This document shows positions 8,106-18,750 of a stretch of DNA of 42,973 nt, piece by piece (within the stretch, counting starts at the first letter, position 1; the number at the start of each line of letters is the position of its first letter). The stretch is from GWB1-38-13 sp964488535. GTDB taxonomy: Bacteria; Patescibacteriota; Microgenomatia; UBA8517. Made by a program: the position numbers and the translations under genes. The DNA is taken from positions 1-42,973 of the forward strand of contig CAZAUT010000009.1 in NCBI GenBank assembly GCA_964488535.1, read 5' to 3'. The notes under the pieces are model-generated. The model saw only the letters and a program-made list of their open reading frames with translations, was not told the DNA's origin and did not search any database.

Positions 8106-10079
8106 ATGAAAAAAATAATTACCCAAAATTTTAACAATGCGAAACGGTTTTACAGTGTCAAAGAAGCTGCTCAATTGCTCCAGGTTTCAACAAACACACT
8201 TTATAAATATCTCAATATTGGGGAGATAGGATATAAAAGGATCGGGCAGGGGAGAATTAAAATTCCCTTTGGAGAATTACTACCATACCTGCCTTTTCAG
8301 GACACAATAAGTGATGAAAAAACTGTTAAAAGTTATACCCCGCAGAATATCCCCCAAACATATGATAACACCTATCTGCCAGTGCAAAAGAATAATGTTG
8401 AAGAAAGAAGTCTTACGATAACCAAATCAGTGGGTGACATTGTCTTTTTCAGATTGTTTAAAGTTTCGTTTGTGATTGGACTGGGTTTGATATACATATT
8501 TATTTCCGGTTTAAATTATTTTAACCATGAAACTGCTGATCCGATACTCAAACTAATGGTGCATATATTACCCTATGCGCTTATTCTTTCAGGTATTTTC
8601 AATCTGATCGGTTTTATAAAGTATCCTTATGGATTGAAATGGAATACTCCAATACATATTTTTCAGGCAATCGTAATCGGAGTACTGTCGATATTATCAG
8701 CCGTATCCAAGGATTACGGGATTTTTATATTTACGTCGGCATATCTTGGGCTTCTGATAGAACATATTATAAGGGGAATTAAAACCGGTGATTCGGAGAA
8801 TACGTTTCTCAAAGCGATGGCCAAATATCTTCTTGCCCTTACCATTATTGGAGGTGTGGTGTCTATCTTTGGTGTAGGAGAACACTCCAGTGTCTATCCC
8901 GGTTGGAGTGTTGTAGTTTCCGAAGGGAATATCTATCCCGTCGGACTTATTCCCGCTGCTATTTTACTGATTTTCTTTCTCAATCCTAATTGGGAGAAAA
9001 GAAGAACAGCATATCTTCTCACTTTACCTTTGGGGGTGTTTCTAATTTATATCGGTACTGTCATTTCAAGATTATTTCATTTCGACATTTCCTATTTAGC
9101 TTTCCTATGCGGAATATATACACTTTTTCTCGGCGTTTGGTACTTTTGCGATATTGAAATTAAAGAAAAAAGGACGAGATATATTTTTCCAACCTTTTTG
9201 TGGGTTGGCCTGTCGGCGGTATTGGGAGTTTATGCTATAAAAAATTATCAGGATAGGCAAATTTTTAAAACCGAGATCCGTCTTGAGAAGGTATCGCAGG
9301 AGATTATTAACAAAGTGGAAACGATGTTTTCCCATCAATTGCCGACGATTAGAGCTTATGTTACAAGTGATGAAACTAAGAAGGCGGTAACAGCAAACGA
9401 CCATGAATTGGCGGGGGAAATTGTAAAGGTGATATACGACAAATTTGAGGATGTAAATCGGGTGGTTTTATATAATGAACAAGGTGTAGCGATAGGCGTG
9501 TACCCAAGAAATTCAATGATTGAAGGAACGAATTTTTCTTCGCGGAGTTATTTTTCCGAAACCAAAAGAACATATCGCGGTACGATATCACCCGTATTCA
9601 GAGGGCTCACGGACCGGGACATTGTTATTCAAACGGAACCGGTATTTTCAGATAATCTCTTTGCAGGAATGATTGGACTTGCGTATTCTACCTCAGAAAT
9701 AAATAATATTTTTGACGACTTCAGCAGTGATAATTACGGCTTTTATGCATTAGACAGAAACGGAAAAATTGTTTTCTCATCTTACGATTTACCGGAAGCG
9801 GTTGCAGCTGTTGATAATTCGTACAGGGACGATAAAGAGATTGTTTCGAAAAAATATGCCAGAATGCCCGATTGGACGGTATACGTTTCCTCTTCTTACG
9901 ATCTCGCGTTTAGGGAAATGTCTCCGATTTGCATTATCGTTTCGGTGGGGATTGCTGCCAATGCGTTTTTCAGCATTGTTTTAGGATTCAGTATGGCTCT
10001 GGATGTCCGTTCCGACAATTTCAAAAAAGAAGACAAAGCAATTAAACTTCAAAACGGTACTCTAATTGGTGTGACTTAA
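8106..10079 (+). CDS. Membrane-bound one-component regulator: HTH, about ten TM helices, dCache sensor
   Basis: 657 aa. Residues 15-62 are an excisionase/MerR-like helix-turn-helix (YSVKEAAQLLQVSTNTLYKY, wing RIGQGRIKIPFGELL). A polar linker (65-110) leads to about nine membrane helices between 113 and 379. Residues about 385-600 have the pattern of an extracytoplasmic dCache ligand-binding domain: a long helix starting near IRLEKVSQEIINKVE, then VNRVVLYNEQGVAIG, SSRSYFSETKRTYRGTISPV and a membrane-distal second lobe ending PDWTVYVSS. A last helix spans 606-629. dCache domains normally feed kinases, cyclases or chemoreceptors; here the only output visible is the DNA-binding domain, so a CadC/ToxR-like signalling mode is inferred. 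The giant surface gene starts 12 bp downstream, implying co-transcription. No Shine-Dalgarno sequence is visible at the start. Confidence 0.85.
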   Translation: MKKIITQNFNNAKRFYSVKEAAQLLQVSTNTLYKYLNIGEIGYKRIGQGRIKIPFGELLPYLPFQDTISDEKTVKSYTPQNIPQTYDNTYLPVQKNNVEERSLTITKSVGDIVFFRLFKVSFVIGLGLIYIFISGLNYFNHETADPILKLMVHILPYALILSGIFNLIGFIKYPYGLKWNTPIHIFQAIVIGVLSILSAVSKDYGIFIFTSAYLGLLIEHIIRGIKTGDSENTFLKAMAKYLLALTIIGGVVSIFGVGEHSSVYPGWSVVVSEGNIYPVGLIPAAILLIFFLNPNWEKRRTAYLLTLPLGVFLIYIGTVISRLFHFDISYLAFLCGIYTLFLGVWYFCDIEIKEKRTRYIFPTFLWVGLSAVLGVYAIKNYQDRQIFKTEIRLEKVSQEIINKVETMFSHQLPTIRAYVTSDETKKAVTANDHELAGEIVKVIYDKFEDVNRVVLYNEQGVAIGVYPRNSMIEGTNFSSRSYFSETKRTYRGTISPVFRGLTDRDIVIQTEPVFSDNLFAGMIGLAYSTSEINNIFDDFSSDNYGFYALDRNGKIVFSSYDLPEAVAAVDNSYRDDKEIVSKKYARMPDWTVYVSSSYDLAFREMSPICIIVSVGIAANAFFSIVLGFSMALDVRSDNFKKEDKAIKLQNGTLIGVT

Positions 10080-10091
10080 AGTATTAAATAT

Positions 10092-13000
10092 ATGCAAAAA
10101 ATTAACGATTTAATCAAGTTAAGGGGTCTTAAGAGGGGACTGCCATTATTTCTTATCCTTGGCAGTATCGTATTTGTCCTATTTTCCATAAATGCTTTCG
10201 ACTGGAAGAAAGTTGAAGTTGAGAAAAGTGATATCAGAAAAAATCTTGAATCTCTTGTCAAAAGAGATCTTTATTATATCGACGAAGAACGTGTACTGGG
10301 AGCTCAGGCCGATGCGGACGTTTTTTGTGTTTTTAAGACCGACAGTGAAGATTATGTTACTGCACAAATTGTCGATGCGGATATTAAAAACAGCAAGCTG
10401 GACGGAATTACAACGATGCGGTATCCCAACGGAGAACTTTATTCGGGAGAATTAGGGGTGGAAACAAGTGATTTTCTGCTCCGTGACGGGACAAAAGTTA
10501 ACTCTCAGGTGGTTCAAACAGCGCTTACCTATCTGGAGCTGAAGGATGGAAATGTCGTTCCGGTCGAAATTTTTAACGGCGAAATTGTTAACGGTGGGCT
10601 TACGGGGATATTTTCCGGCAGAACGATAAGTACCGGTTATCAGCTGGCAGGATATATCGAGAACGGAATTGTAAAAGAGGGATATTTGATTTCCGATCCG
10701 AGTTACGTTTCTCCGGCTGTCCGGGCTTTTGCATATTTGATGCTTCTTAACGAAAAACCGGACATTTCCGACGAACGGGTATTACCGGCTTCGACCGAAT
10801 TCCGTGGAGAAGATTCAGGTGGGAGGAGTGGCTTTGAGGCGGGGCCGGCAACAGACAAAAATACAGCCGTCGATCCCGTTGAGGAAAATCCGCAGGCGGG
10901 AACAGCTGATCTGCAACAGATAACAATCCAACAGGCGGAAAGTTCGGACCTTGGAAGTCAGATAATGGAATTTGAAGGAAATACAATTGTCCCGGATTAT
11001 GACAAGGGAACTTATCAGATCTCCGGTTTAAGCGGTGTCGGAGATATGAATGTGAATATGATAAGAAATATCGTAAACTCTGCAATAAAAAATGTTTCCT
11101 TAACTTCTGTCGCGGATGGTACCGGAATACTGGATATTGAGGAGATAGCGGACCTTATCAGTGAAGCGGTAGTAATACAGGATGAATCGATTACGGGTGG
11201 AAAAATTAAAAACGATTCTTTGAAAAATGAGGATATTGCAGCAAATGCAATTAATTCCTCAAAAATTGAGGACGGCACAATTACGTACTCCGATATAAAA
11301 AGCAATACAATTTCGACCGACGATCTTGCTTCAATTTTGGAATTTACCGATGGCGATTTATTTGATCTTTCCAATATAGACCACACAGGTACATCTGTTA
11401 TGGGGTTAATTCTGCCGAACGTTTCGACGTCGTCGCCGTCGTCACCATCAAGTGGAGAGGGATATTTGGCCTACGATACGTCGGGCGATCAGGTTATTTT
11501 TTATAACGGAAGCACTTGGGGAGCTGTCGGCAGCGGGGATATTACCGGCGTAACTGCTGGTGACGGATTGGACGGTGGTGGTACCAGTGGTACACTCGAT
11601 CTGTCTTTGGATTTGGCCGATACCGCATTGGATGGTTCGACTACGTCTTCCGTTTCGGGTTTGGAAATTACATCCGACGGTCTATCTTTATTGAGAGGGT
11701 GCGGAAGCGGTCAGGTGTTAAAGTGGAATAATAGTACATTGCTTTGGTACTGTGCCGATGATTCTGGCGCGTCGGGGAGTGGGATTTCGACGGTCGAAGA
11801 AAATAATACCTCGGTTATAACTTCGGCAACAAACCTTGATTTTTTGGGTAGTGACTTTATCGTTACTAATGCGGGAGGTGGTGAAGCGGACGTTACGATC
11901 GATTATTCCAATTCCCACATAACAAGAGACAACCAAACTGAATCTGTAACCGGAGCATGGTCATTTTCCAATCTGGCCGTATCGGACACAAATATTCCTT
12001 TGAATGGATCCTCTCTGACGTTTGATTTTAACAGCGGAAACGACAGAACATTTTATATTTCAAATTCCGGTGTGGGTTCTGCCGGTTTATCGGTAGACGG
12101 TACTTTTTCTGCAAGTAATTTTTCCGGCACCTCCTCGGGAACCAATACTGGTGACCAGACAATAACCCTTACGGGAGATGTTACAGGAAGCGGTACCGGA
12201 AGTTTTGCAACAACCATTTCTTCCGACTCTGTAGCTCTTACGACCGATACGACAGGAAACTATGTCGCTTCGATCACCAACGGATCAGGGATTGCAGGAG
12301 GAAACGGAGGAAGCGAAGGAGCAGCACTTACTCTTTCCCTCGGAGCATTAACATCCGACTGGAGCCAGACAGGAGCATTCGACATTATTTTAGGAAACGC
12401 CGATTCCCAGATCCAGATACTTGAAAGTACGGGAGGAACTTATTATGCAACCCTTGATGCAGGTGATCTTTCTGCAAATGCCGTCTATTCCTTAACAGGA
12501 GCAACAGGAAATATCGTTACATCAAGTAATGCAGCAACCGAACTTTCAACCTGGGACACAACCGCATCGGATGATCTGACGACTGCAAATTACACAACCA
12601 CCCTTGACAGTGTTTATGTCAATGTAAGTGAAAGCCCCAACGCTGCAGGCGACATCTCGGGTGATTTCACTAACGGTCTGACTGTTGATGCCGACTCTGT
12701 AGCCCTTACCACCGATACAACAGGAAATTATATCGACAATCTAACAGGAGGGGACGGAATAACCATCACAGGTTCAGCTGGGGAAGGTTGGGAACCGGAC
12801 ATCACGGTCGATCTTGATACAACGGCAGCAGACGGATCGACAACCACCTCAGTATCAGGTCTTGAATTTGACGGCAACGGAGAACTGTCTCTTATTCGCG
12901 GATGCGGAGCCAGCCAGATCCTTAAGTGGGATAATGTCAACTTTGAATGGGATTGTGCAGACGACAATGCAGGAGCAGGATCCCAAACTCTCCAGCAGAC

Positions 13001-16000
13001 ATATGAGGTCGGTGAAACAATATCCGTTGATTCAACCAACGGAGCCATGGTTATCGATCTTGTTTCGGCCAACCTTGACATCAAGTCGGGTGAAGGAACC
13101 GACACGGGAGACTTCAGAGTCTGGGACGGAACATCAAACTGGATACTTGTTGATGAAAGTGCAGACACCTTAACCTTAGGTCCTGCAGCAGGGAGCGGTA
13201 TCACAATAGGTGGAACAGGAATCACAACCACAAATGCAGGTGCGCTGTCAGTTTCAGAAACACTTGCCGTTACAGGAATTACCACTCTAACGGGAAATCT
13301 TAATGCCAACGGGGGACTTGATGTTGACGATGCCTTTGTAGTTGCCGACGGAGGAAACGTTTCAACGATATCGATATCCGACACTTCAATTGCTCTGACC
13401 GGAGCGTCGGCAGCATTTTCCTTTGACGCTGCAGGAACAAGAACATTTACGATTACCAATGCCGATGTTTCCAATGTTGCCAATCTTTCCGTCGAAGGAG
13501 ACATTGCGGGAGCAAGTATTACAACCGGAGGCGACACGATCGACGAATTTGCAGGAACAGGACTGACTGTATCATCAGGTGACCTTCAGACAACACTCGG
13601 GGTTTCTATATCAAACTCCGAACTGGTCGACGACACCATCGACTTTGACAAGATCGCAAACTCCTTAACTCTTGATGAAGCGACAACAATTACCGCAGGA
13701 GGAGCACTCGGGTTAACAGTAGGCAATAATGTAACACTCTCTGCAACAGGAACAGGAGCGATCACCGCAACGGATCTATCGTGTACAGATTGTATCGGGT
13801 CTACCGAGATATCGGCCCTTACTCTTTCAACCGACACCGACGGAAACTATGTCGCTTCGATCACCAACGGATCAGGGATTGCAGGAGGAAACGGAGGAAG
13901 CGAAGGAGCAGCACTTACTCTTTCCCTCGGAGCATTAACATCCGACTGGAGCCAGACAGGAGCATTCGACATTATTTTAGGAAACGCCGATTCCCAGATC
14001 CAGATACTTGAAAGTACGGGAGGAACTTATTATGCAACCCTTGATGCAGGTGATCTTTCTGCAAATGCCGTCTATTCCTTAACAGGAGCAACAGGAAATA
14101 TCGTTACATCAAGTAATGCAGCAACCGAACTTTCAACCTGGGACACAACCGCATCGGATGATCTGACGACTGCAAATTACACAACCACCCTTGACAGTGT
14201 TTATGTCAATGTAAGTGAAAGCCCCAACGCTGCAGGCGACATCTCGGGTGATTTCACTAACGGTCTGACTGTTGATGCCGACTCTGTAGCCCTTACCACC
14301 GATACAACAGGAAATTATATCGACAATCTAACAGGAGGGGACGGAATAACCATCACAGGTTCAGCTGGGGAAGGTTGGGAACCGGACATCACGGTCGATC
14401 TTGATACAACGGCAGCAGACGGATCGACAACCACCTCAGTATCAGGTCTTGAATTTGACGGCAACGGAGAACTGTCTCTTATTCGCGGATGCGGAGCCAG
14501 CCAGATCCTTAAGTGGGATAATGTCAACTTTGAATGGGATTGTGCAGACGACAATGCAGGAGCAGGATCCCAAACTCTCCAGCAGACATATGAGGTCGGT
14601 GAAACAATATCCGTTGATTCAACCAACGGAGCCATGGTTATCGATCTTGTTTCGGCCAACCTTGACATCAAGTCGGGTGAAGGAACCGACACGGGAGACT
14701 TCAGAGTCTGGGACGGAACATCAAACTGGATACTTGTTGATGAAAGTGCAGACACCTTAACCTTAGGTCCTGCAGCAGGGAGCGGTATCACAATAGGTGG
14801 AACAGGAATCACAACCACAAATGCAGGTGCATTAACAGTCTCCGAAACCTTAACTGCAAACGGAAATGTAACTATCGGCAGCGCTGCAAGTGATCAGCTT
14901 ACGTTAACTTCCGAAATACTTGGCGCAACACCTTTAGTATTTGAAGGCTCAACAGACGACAACACATACACGACATTTGCCGTTACCGATCCCACACAGG
15001 CAAGAACGGTAACCTTCAGGGACGCATCGGGAACGGTTGCATACTTGACCGATATTACCAACTACTGGCAGCTTTCGGCAGATAGTACAGCCTTAGCTCC
15101 TTACAATACAACCCTGGACCTGTTGGTCGGATCAAATGCAACAGCAACCGCCAAATTCAGAGTGGATGCGACAACGGGTGTCATCAATGTAGGCGGCGGC
15201 GGAGCAGCTGCATACAACTATTTCTCTGACGGCTCGTTTTCAGCAACCTATGTTGATGGTGCAGGTGATCTTTACATCGAAGACGAATTGGAAGTATTGG
15301 GAGATTCAACATTTGTTCTCGGTTTAAGTGAAAACCTTTCTATCACAAATGCATCTTTTCAAGGAGCGAACCTTTTCAATATACAATCAACAAGCGCTGC
15401 CGCCGCAAGCGCTAATCAAAACTTCATGGAAAATGATCTTACAATTGCAGATAATGAAACATCTCAAATCATCGAAGGTTTTTATATGAACATGGACATA
15501 AATTCAACAGGCGCCAATGATACCGTTTACGCTATTTCTCTTAACAATGAAGATAATGCAACAACCGACACAGATCAGATGGTGGACGCATTCATATATC
15601 TTAACAATTCCGATGCTACGGATGCCGTTTCCGACGGGATACTTTTTGCAAACTCGGGAGGAGGAGGATATACGGATTATATAGATACTCCGTCCTCTGT
15701 TTTTAAAGTTGACGGAACCGGAAACATTACGGGTGTTGATCTGACATTAACAGGCGGGAACATCACTCTCTCCTCTGCTGCAACCGACATTGAACTAATC
15801 GATAATTCAACATCTGCTCTGACAATGTCTCTTGGAACGGACAATTTCCTGACATTTGACACAGGTGACACATCTGAATCTTTAACTATCGGAAACTCGG
15901 TAACAAATATGAGCCTTGTTCTTGACAAAGGAGCATCGGGAAATATTACTCTTTCCGACTTCACAAGCTGTACTGCTTTGGAAACAGACGGGTCGGGAAA

Positions 16001-18746
16001 CTTGGTTTGCGGATCTGATGCGGAAGGGACAGGAACCAATTACTGGCAGTTGGCTACCGATGGACTTGCTCCGTATAACACGACACTTGACACTTACTTT
16101 GGCGGTACTGCAACCGCAGGAGCTCAGTTGAGAATTGTAGGAATTGAAACAACGGGAGGGAATATTCTTGACATCAACAGCGACACCATTACAACAGGGA
16201 ATGTCGCCGACATCAATTCAACATCGATAACATCAGGAAAACTTCTTTCTCTTTCTGCAACAAGCAATTCTTTTACGACCGGTACGGGGTTGGATATTAA
16301 TCTTACCTCAACAAGTGCAACCGCAGGATATATGTACGGTTCCAATATCACGGTTTCGGACACAGGGAACGTTGCCTCGGGTACAGAAAATACTTTCGGA
16401 CAGCTAATTAATGTAACAAGAACGGGCGGCAGTGGTGGGACCTATGGGACATTCGGATTGTCTTCTGCGGTTATTGCTGACCTTTCGGGAAACAGCAGTG
16501 CTGTAGGTTTGTCAGGATTGGCTACCGGCGCGGATACGAATACAGGAGTTTCCGGAACTGCGTCAAACCACGATACGGATGCATCAAATCTGTATGGAGG
16601 TTATTTTTTTGCCGATGTGAGTGCGACGGGTACGGTAACAAATGCGTATGGTGTTTATTCGTTGATTAGGGCGACGGACGCCTCGGTCATTACTTCAGGT
16701 TATGGAATGTACATTGACGTTGCACTCGATCCTTCAATAACCAACAATTATGGAATATATATCACTGATCAGTCTGCTGCCGGATTAACACAAACATACA
16801 ATCTCTACTCAGCCGGTAGTTCGGCAAAGAACTACTTTGCAGGTTTAACCGGCATTGGCAGCGATTCAACACCGGATTCAAAACTGGAAGTCGCCGGAGG
16901 TTATGCAGGTAATGCTCTTGTTACCTTTGACGATACTTTTGGGAACGACATTCTTACGGCATCTTCTTCGGGTACAACAAAGTTTACACTGCAAAGTGAC
17001 GGGGATCTTATTCTTGCCAATTCGGCTGTAATTTCTAATTCATCCGATGGAACACTTTCATTAACCGAGCCTACTATTCAGCTTGTTGGCTCAACTGCAA
17101 TTGATATTAATTCACCTCAAATAAACTTTTCAACTAACACTGCGCTGACATTTGCAGACGGAGACCTGATCGATCTTTCGGGTATTACTGTAAACAGCGC
17201 GACGGAAGGATTAAAACTTACCCAGGCAGCCGATTGTTCAAGCCAAACGGCAGAAGGATTAATCTGCTGGGATACGGATGGAGACGCACTATACGTAGGT
17301 GACGGCGCAACGGCAACACAAATAGGTGGCGGGGGAGGTGCTCTTGATACATTAACGGCTGCAACAAGTGACGATACTGCACTTCTTAACGGTGACTTCA
17401 CTATCGAATGGAATTGGGCGTTAACTTCGGCAACATCAAAAGGTATAACCTTGGGGGAATCCGCTGCATCAACATTGGGTGTCGGAGACCAGCATATATT
17501 ACGAATTGACACAGCGGCAGGTTCAACAGCAGGACCTTTGGAAATCGTATCCAATTCGGCCGACGATGGAGATATTGAAATTAACCTCAACTCGGATGGT
17601 GACTTTGAAATTCAGGATGGCGGTACGGCATTTGTCGTTTTTGATTCCGACGGGGTTTCGGCATTTTCCGACGATGTCACATTTACTTTAGCCGAAGCGG
17701 AGGATTTTGCGATCGATTGGTCGGTTTCGGGAACACAATCCGGTCAGGGTGAAGTGTTAAGTGTTACAAATTCCTCGTCTTCCGGAAATCAATATGGATT
17801 GTATCTTGATAACACCGCCTCAACAGGAACAACCGAAGCGTTGTTGGTAATAGACAATTCAGACGCGGATACGGCGGTTACCGCAGGAATACAATTTGTA
17901 AATGCCGGTGGGGGAATGACGGCAGGAATCGATATGGCGAATTTGATAATTGCCAATATCGGTGCTGCCGGTACGGATTTTAGCGGTACCGGAGGATTAA
18001 CACTGGCAGACGCGCTAAATGTAACAACCGGAGGAGCGACAATAACTGCAGGCGGATTGACAATAACAGCCGGTGCGTTGGCCGTCAATTCGGATTCAAT
18101 AACATCGGACGGAGTATTGACAATTGACGCCAACGATTCTGTAGTTTTAGGTAGCGGAGGAAACACTTTCACTTTTGATGAATCGTCTGGTCCTCTTTAC
18201 GCAGGTACTGCCAGACCGACAAAAAAAATAACCCTTTCACCTGAATATTCCGGCGCCGTTATAACAGGGGATGGGGCAAACAATATCGGTACGTTAACCT
18301 CCGATTTCTGTTCAAACGGAAATACAAATCCACCCGATATTAATACCGGAGTATGTACCACGTCAGGTGATCTTCATAATTATTACAGCTGGACAACGGC
18401 AACTTCGGGAGATGATTACGATATTTGGGTATCTTACCAAATGCCTAGCGACTTTGACGCATTTACCGCAAGCGATACGATCAAGGTTTATGGATGGAAT
18501 ACCGATAATACTGTAAATGCGGTTACAGTTACGCTTTATGATGACAACGATGCTGTATGCGGATCCGCAACCGACGTGGCTACGGGTACGGCAACATGGA
18601 CGCAAACCGCCCTCACAGGAGACGAAACAGGTTGTTCGGCAATAACCGCCGGGGACATTATAACCTTCAGAATTCAGCTTGATGCAGATGCCTCTGATTA
18701 TGCGAGAGTGGGAGAGATAAGTTTCAGTTATTATGCAAAGTTTTAA
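10092..18746 (+). CDS. Giant exported repeat protein (2884 aa)
   Basis: 2884 aa. An N-terminal membrane anchor at about 17-35 (LPLFLILGSIVFVLFSINA) is followed by a roughly 300-residue unique region. A segment with recurring short I/D/S motifs comes next (GKIKNDSLKNEDIAANAI and neighbours). Then come more than 2000 residues of beta-type modules rich in Thr, Ser, Gly and Asp, resembling phage tail-fibre or adhesin repeats. Recurrent elements are TTGNYV..., GWEPDITVDLDT, RGCG..QVLKWN...W.CADD (a paired cysteine module) and NYWQL...APYNTTLD. The last ~150 residues form a distinct Cys-containing beta domain ending SFSYYAKF. Contains a 989-bp exact duplication. Shares modules with the leftward giant at 1-4739. 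No enzymatic motif was seen; adhesion or a surface fibre is inferred. It follows the HTH-dCache gene by 12 bp. Confidence 0.93.
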   Translation: MQKINDLIKLRGLKRGLPLFLILGSIVFVLFSINAFDWKKVEVEKSDIRKNLESLVKRDLYYIDEERVLGAQADADVFCVFKTDSEDYVTAQIVDADIKNSKLDGITTMRYPNGELYSGELGVETSDFLLRDGTKVNSQVVQTALTYLELKDGNVVPVEIFNGEIVNGGLTGIFSGRTISTGYQLAGYIENGIVKEGYLISDPSYVSPAVRAFAYLMLLNEKPDISDERVLPASTEFRGEDSGGRSGFEAGPATDKNTAVDPVEENPQAGTADLQQITIQQAESSDLGSQIMEFEGNTIVPDYDKGTYQISGLSGVGDMNVNMIRNIVNSAIKNVSLTSVADGTGILDIEEIADLISEAVVIQDESITGGKIKNDSLKNEDIAANAINSSKIEDGTITYSDIKSNTISTDDLASILEFTDGDLFDLSNIDHTGTSVMGLILPNVSTSSPSSPSSGEGYLAYDTSGDQVIFYNGSTWGAVGSGDITGVTAGDGLDGGGTSGTLDLSLDLADTALDGSTTSSVSGLEITSDGLSLLRGCGSGQVLKWNNSTLLWYCADDSGASGSGISTVEENNTSVITSATNLDFLGSDFIVTNAGGGEADVTIDYSNSHITRDNQTESVTGAWSFSNLAVSDTNIPLNGSSLTFDFNSGNDRTFYISNSGVGSAGLSVDGTFSASNFSGTSSGTNTGDQTITLTGDVTGSGTGSFATTISSDSVALTTDTTGNYVASITNGSGIAGGNGGSEGAALTLSLGALTSDWSQTGAFDIILGNADSQIQILESTGGTYYATLDAGDLSANAVYSLTGATGNIVTSSNAATELSTWDTTASDDLTTANYTTTLDSVYVNVSESPNAAGDISGDFTNGLTVDADSVALTTDTTGNYIDNLTGGDGITITGSAGEGWEPDITVDLDTTAADGSTTTSVSGLEFDGNGELSLIRGCGASQILKWDNVNFEWDCADDNAGAGSQTLQQTYEVGETISVDSTNGAMVIDLVSANLDIKSGEGTDTGDFRVWDGTSNWILVDESADTLTLGPAAGSGITIGGTGITTTNAGALSVSETLAVTGITTLTGNLNANGGLDVDDAFVVADGGNVSTISISDTSIALTGASAAFSFDAAGTRTFTITNADVSNVANLSVEGDIAGASITTGGDTIDEFAGTGLTVSSGDLQTTLGVSISNSELVDDTIDFDKIANSLTLDEATTITAGGALGLTVGNNVTLSATGTGAITATDLSCTDCIGSTEISALTLSTDTDGNYVASITNGSGIAGGNGGSEGAALTLSLGALTSDWSQTGAFDIILGNADSQIQILESTGGTYYATLDAGDLSANAVYSLTGATGNIVTSSNAATELSTWDTTASDDLTTANYTTTLDSVYVNVSESPNAAGDISGDFTNGLTVDADSVALTTDTTGNYIDNLTGGDGITITGSAGEGWEPDITVDLDTTAADGSTTTSVSGLEFDGNGELSLIRGCGASQILKWDNVNFEWDCADDNAGAGSQTLQQTYEVGETISVDSTNGAMVIDLVSANLDIKSGEGTDTGDFRVWDGTSNWILVDESADTLTLGPAAGSGITIGGTGITTTNAGALTVSETLTANGNVTIGSAASDQLTLTSEILGATPLVFEGSTDDNTYTTFAVTDPTQARTVTFRDASGTVAYLTDITNYWQLSADSTALAPYNTTLDLLVGSNATATAKFRVDATTGVINVGGGGAAAYNYFSDGSFSATYVDGAGDLYIEDELEVLGDSTFVLGLSENLSITNASFQGANLFNIQSTSAAAASANQNFMENDLTIADNETSQIIEGFYMNMDINSTGANDTVYAISLNNEDNATTDTDQMVDAFIYLNNSDATDAVSDGILFANSGGGGYTDYIDTPSSVFKVDGTGNITGVDLTLTGGNITLSSAATDIELIDNSTSALTMSLGTDNFLTFDTGDTSESLTIGNSVTNMSLVLDKGASGNITLSDFTSCTALETDGSGNLVCGSDAEGTGTNYWQLATDGLAPYNTTLDTYFGGTATAGAQLRIVGIETTGGNILDINSDTITTGNVADINSTSITSGKLLSLSATSNSFTTGTGLDINLTSTSATAGYMYGSNITVSDTGNVASGTENTFGQLINVTRTGGSGGTYGTFGLSSAVIADLSGNSSAVGLSGLATGADTNTGVSGTASNHDTDASNLYGGYFFADVSATGTVTNAYGVYSLIRATDASVITSGYGMYIDVALDPSITNNYGIYITDQSAAGLTQTYNLYSAGSSAKNYFAGLTGIGSDSTPDSKLEVAGGYAGNALVTFDDTFGNDILTASSSGTTKFTLQSDGDLILANSAVISNSSDGTLSLTEPTIQLVGSTAIDINSPQINFSTNTALTFADGDLIDLSGITVNSATEGLKLTQAADCSSQTAEGLICWDTDGDALYVGDGATATQIGGGGGALDTLTAATSDDTALLNGDFTIEWNWALTSATSKGITLGESAASTLGVGDQHILRIDTAAGSTAGPLEIVSNSADDGDIEINLNSDGDFEIQDGGTAFVVFDSDGVSAFSDDVTFTLAEAEDFAIDWSVSGTQSGQGEVLSVTNSSSSGNQYGLYLDNTASTGTTEALLVIDNSDADTAVTAGIQFVNAGGGMTAGIDMANLIIANIGAAGTDFSGTGGLTLADALNVTTGGATITAGGLTITAGALAVNSDSITSDGVLTIDANDSVVLGSGGNTFTFDESSGPLYAGTARPTKKITLSPEYSGAVITGDGANNIGTLTSDFCSNGNTNPPDINTGVCTTSGDLHNYYSWTTATSGDDYDIWVSYQMPSDFDAFTASDTIKVYGWNTDNTVNAVTVTLYDDNDAVCGSATDVATGTATWTQTALTGDETGCSAITAGDIITFRIQLDADASDYARVGEISFSYYAKF
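12255..13243 (+). repeat. Exact 989-bp direct repeat, copy 1 (inside giant gene)
   Basis: Copy 1 begins at GGAAACTATGTCGCTTCG and ends at AATGCAGGTGC. Copy 2 lies 1587 bp downstream. By eye the copies are identical, including synonymous positions. 1587 is a multiple of three, so the reading frame is preserved. Confidence 0.9.
13842..14830 (+). repeat. Exact 989-bp direct repeat, copy 2 (inside giant gene)
   Basis: Second copy of the block at 12255-13243. The spacer between the copies (13244-13841) is unique. Identity at silent sites points to a recent duplication or ongoing gene conversion. Confidence 0.9.
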
Positions 18747-18750
18747 GGAT

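Noticed and set aside
12728..13537. 269-codon leftward open frame inside the giant gene
   Set aside because: Antisense shadow of the duplicated repeat block; part of it recurs identically at 14315-14818 because the DNA is duplicated.
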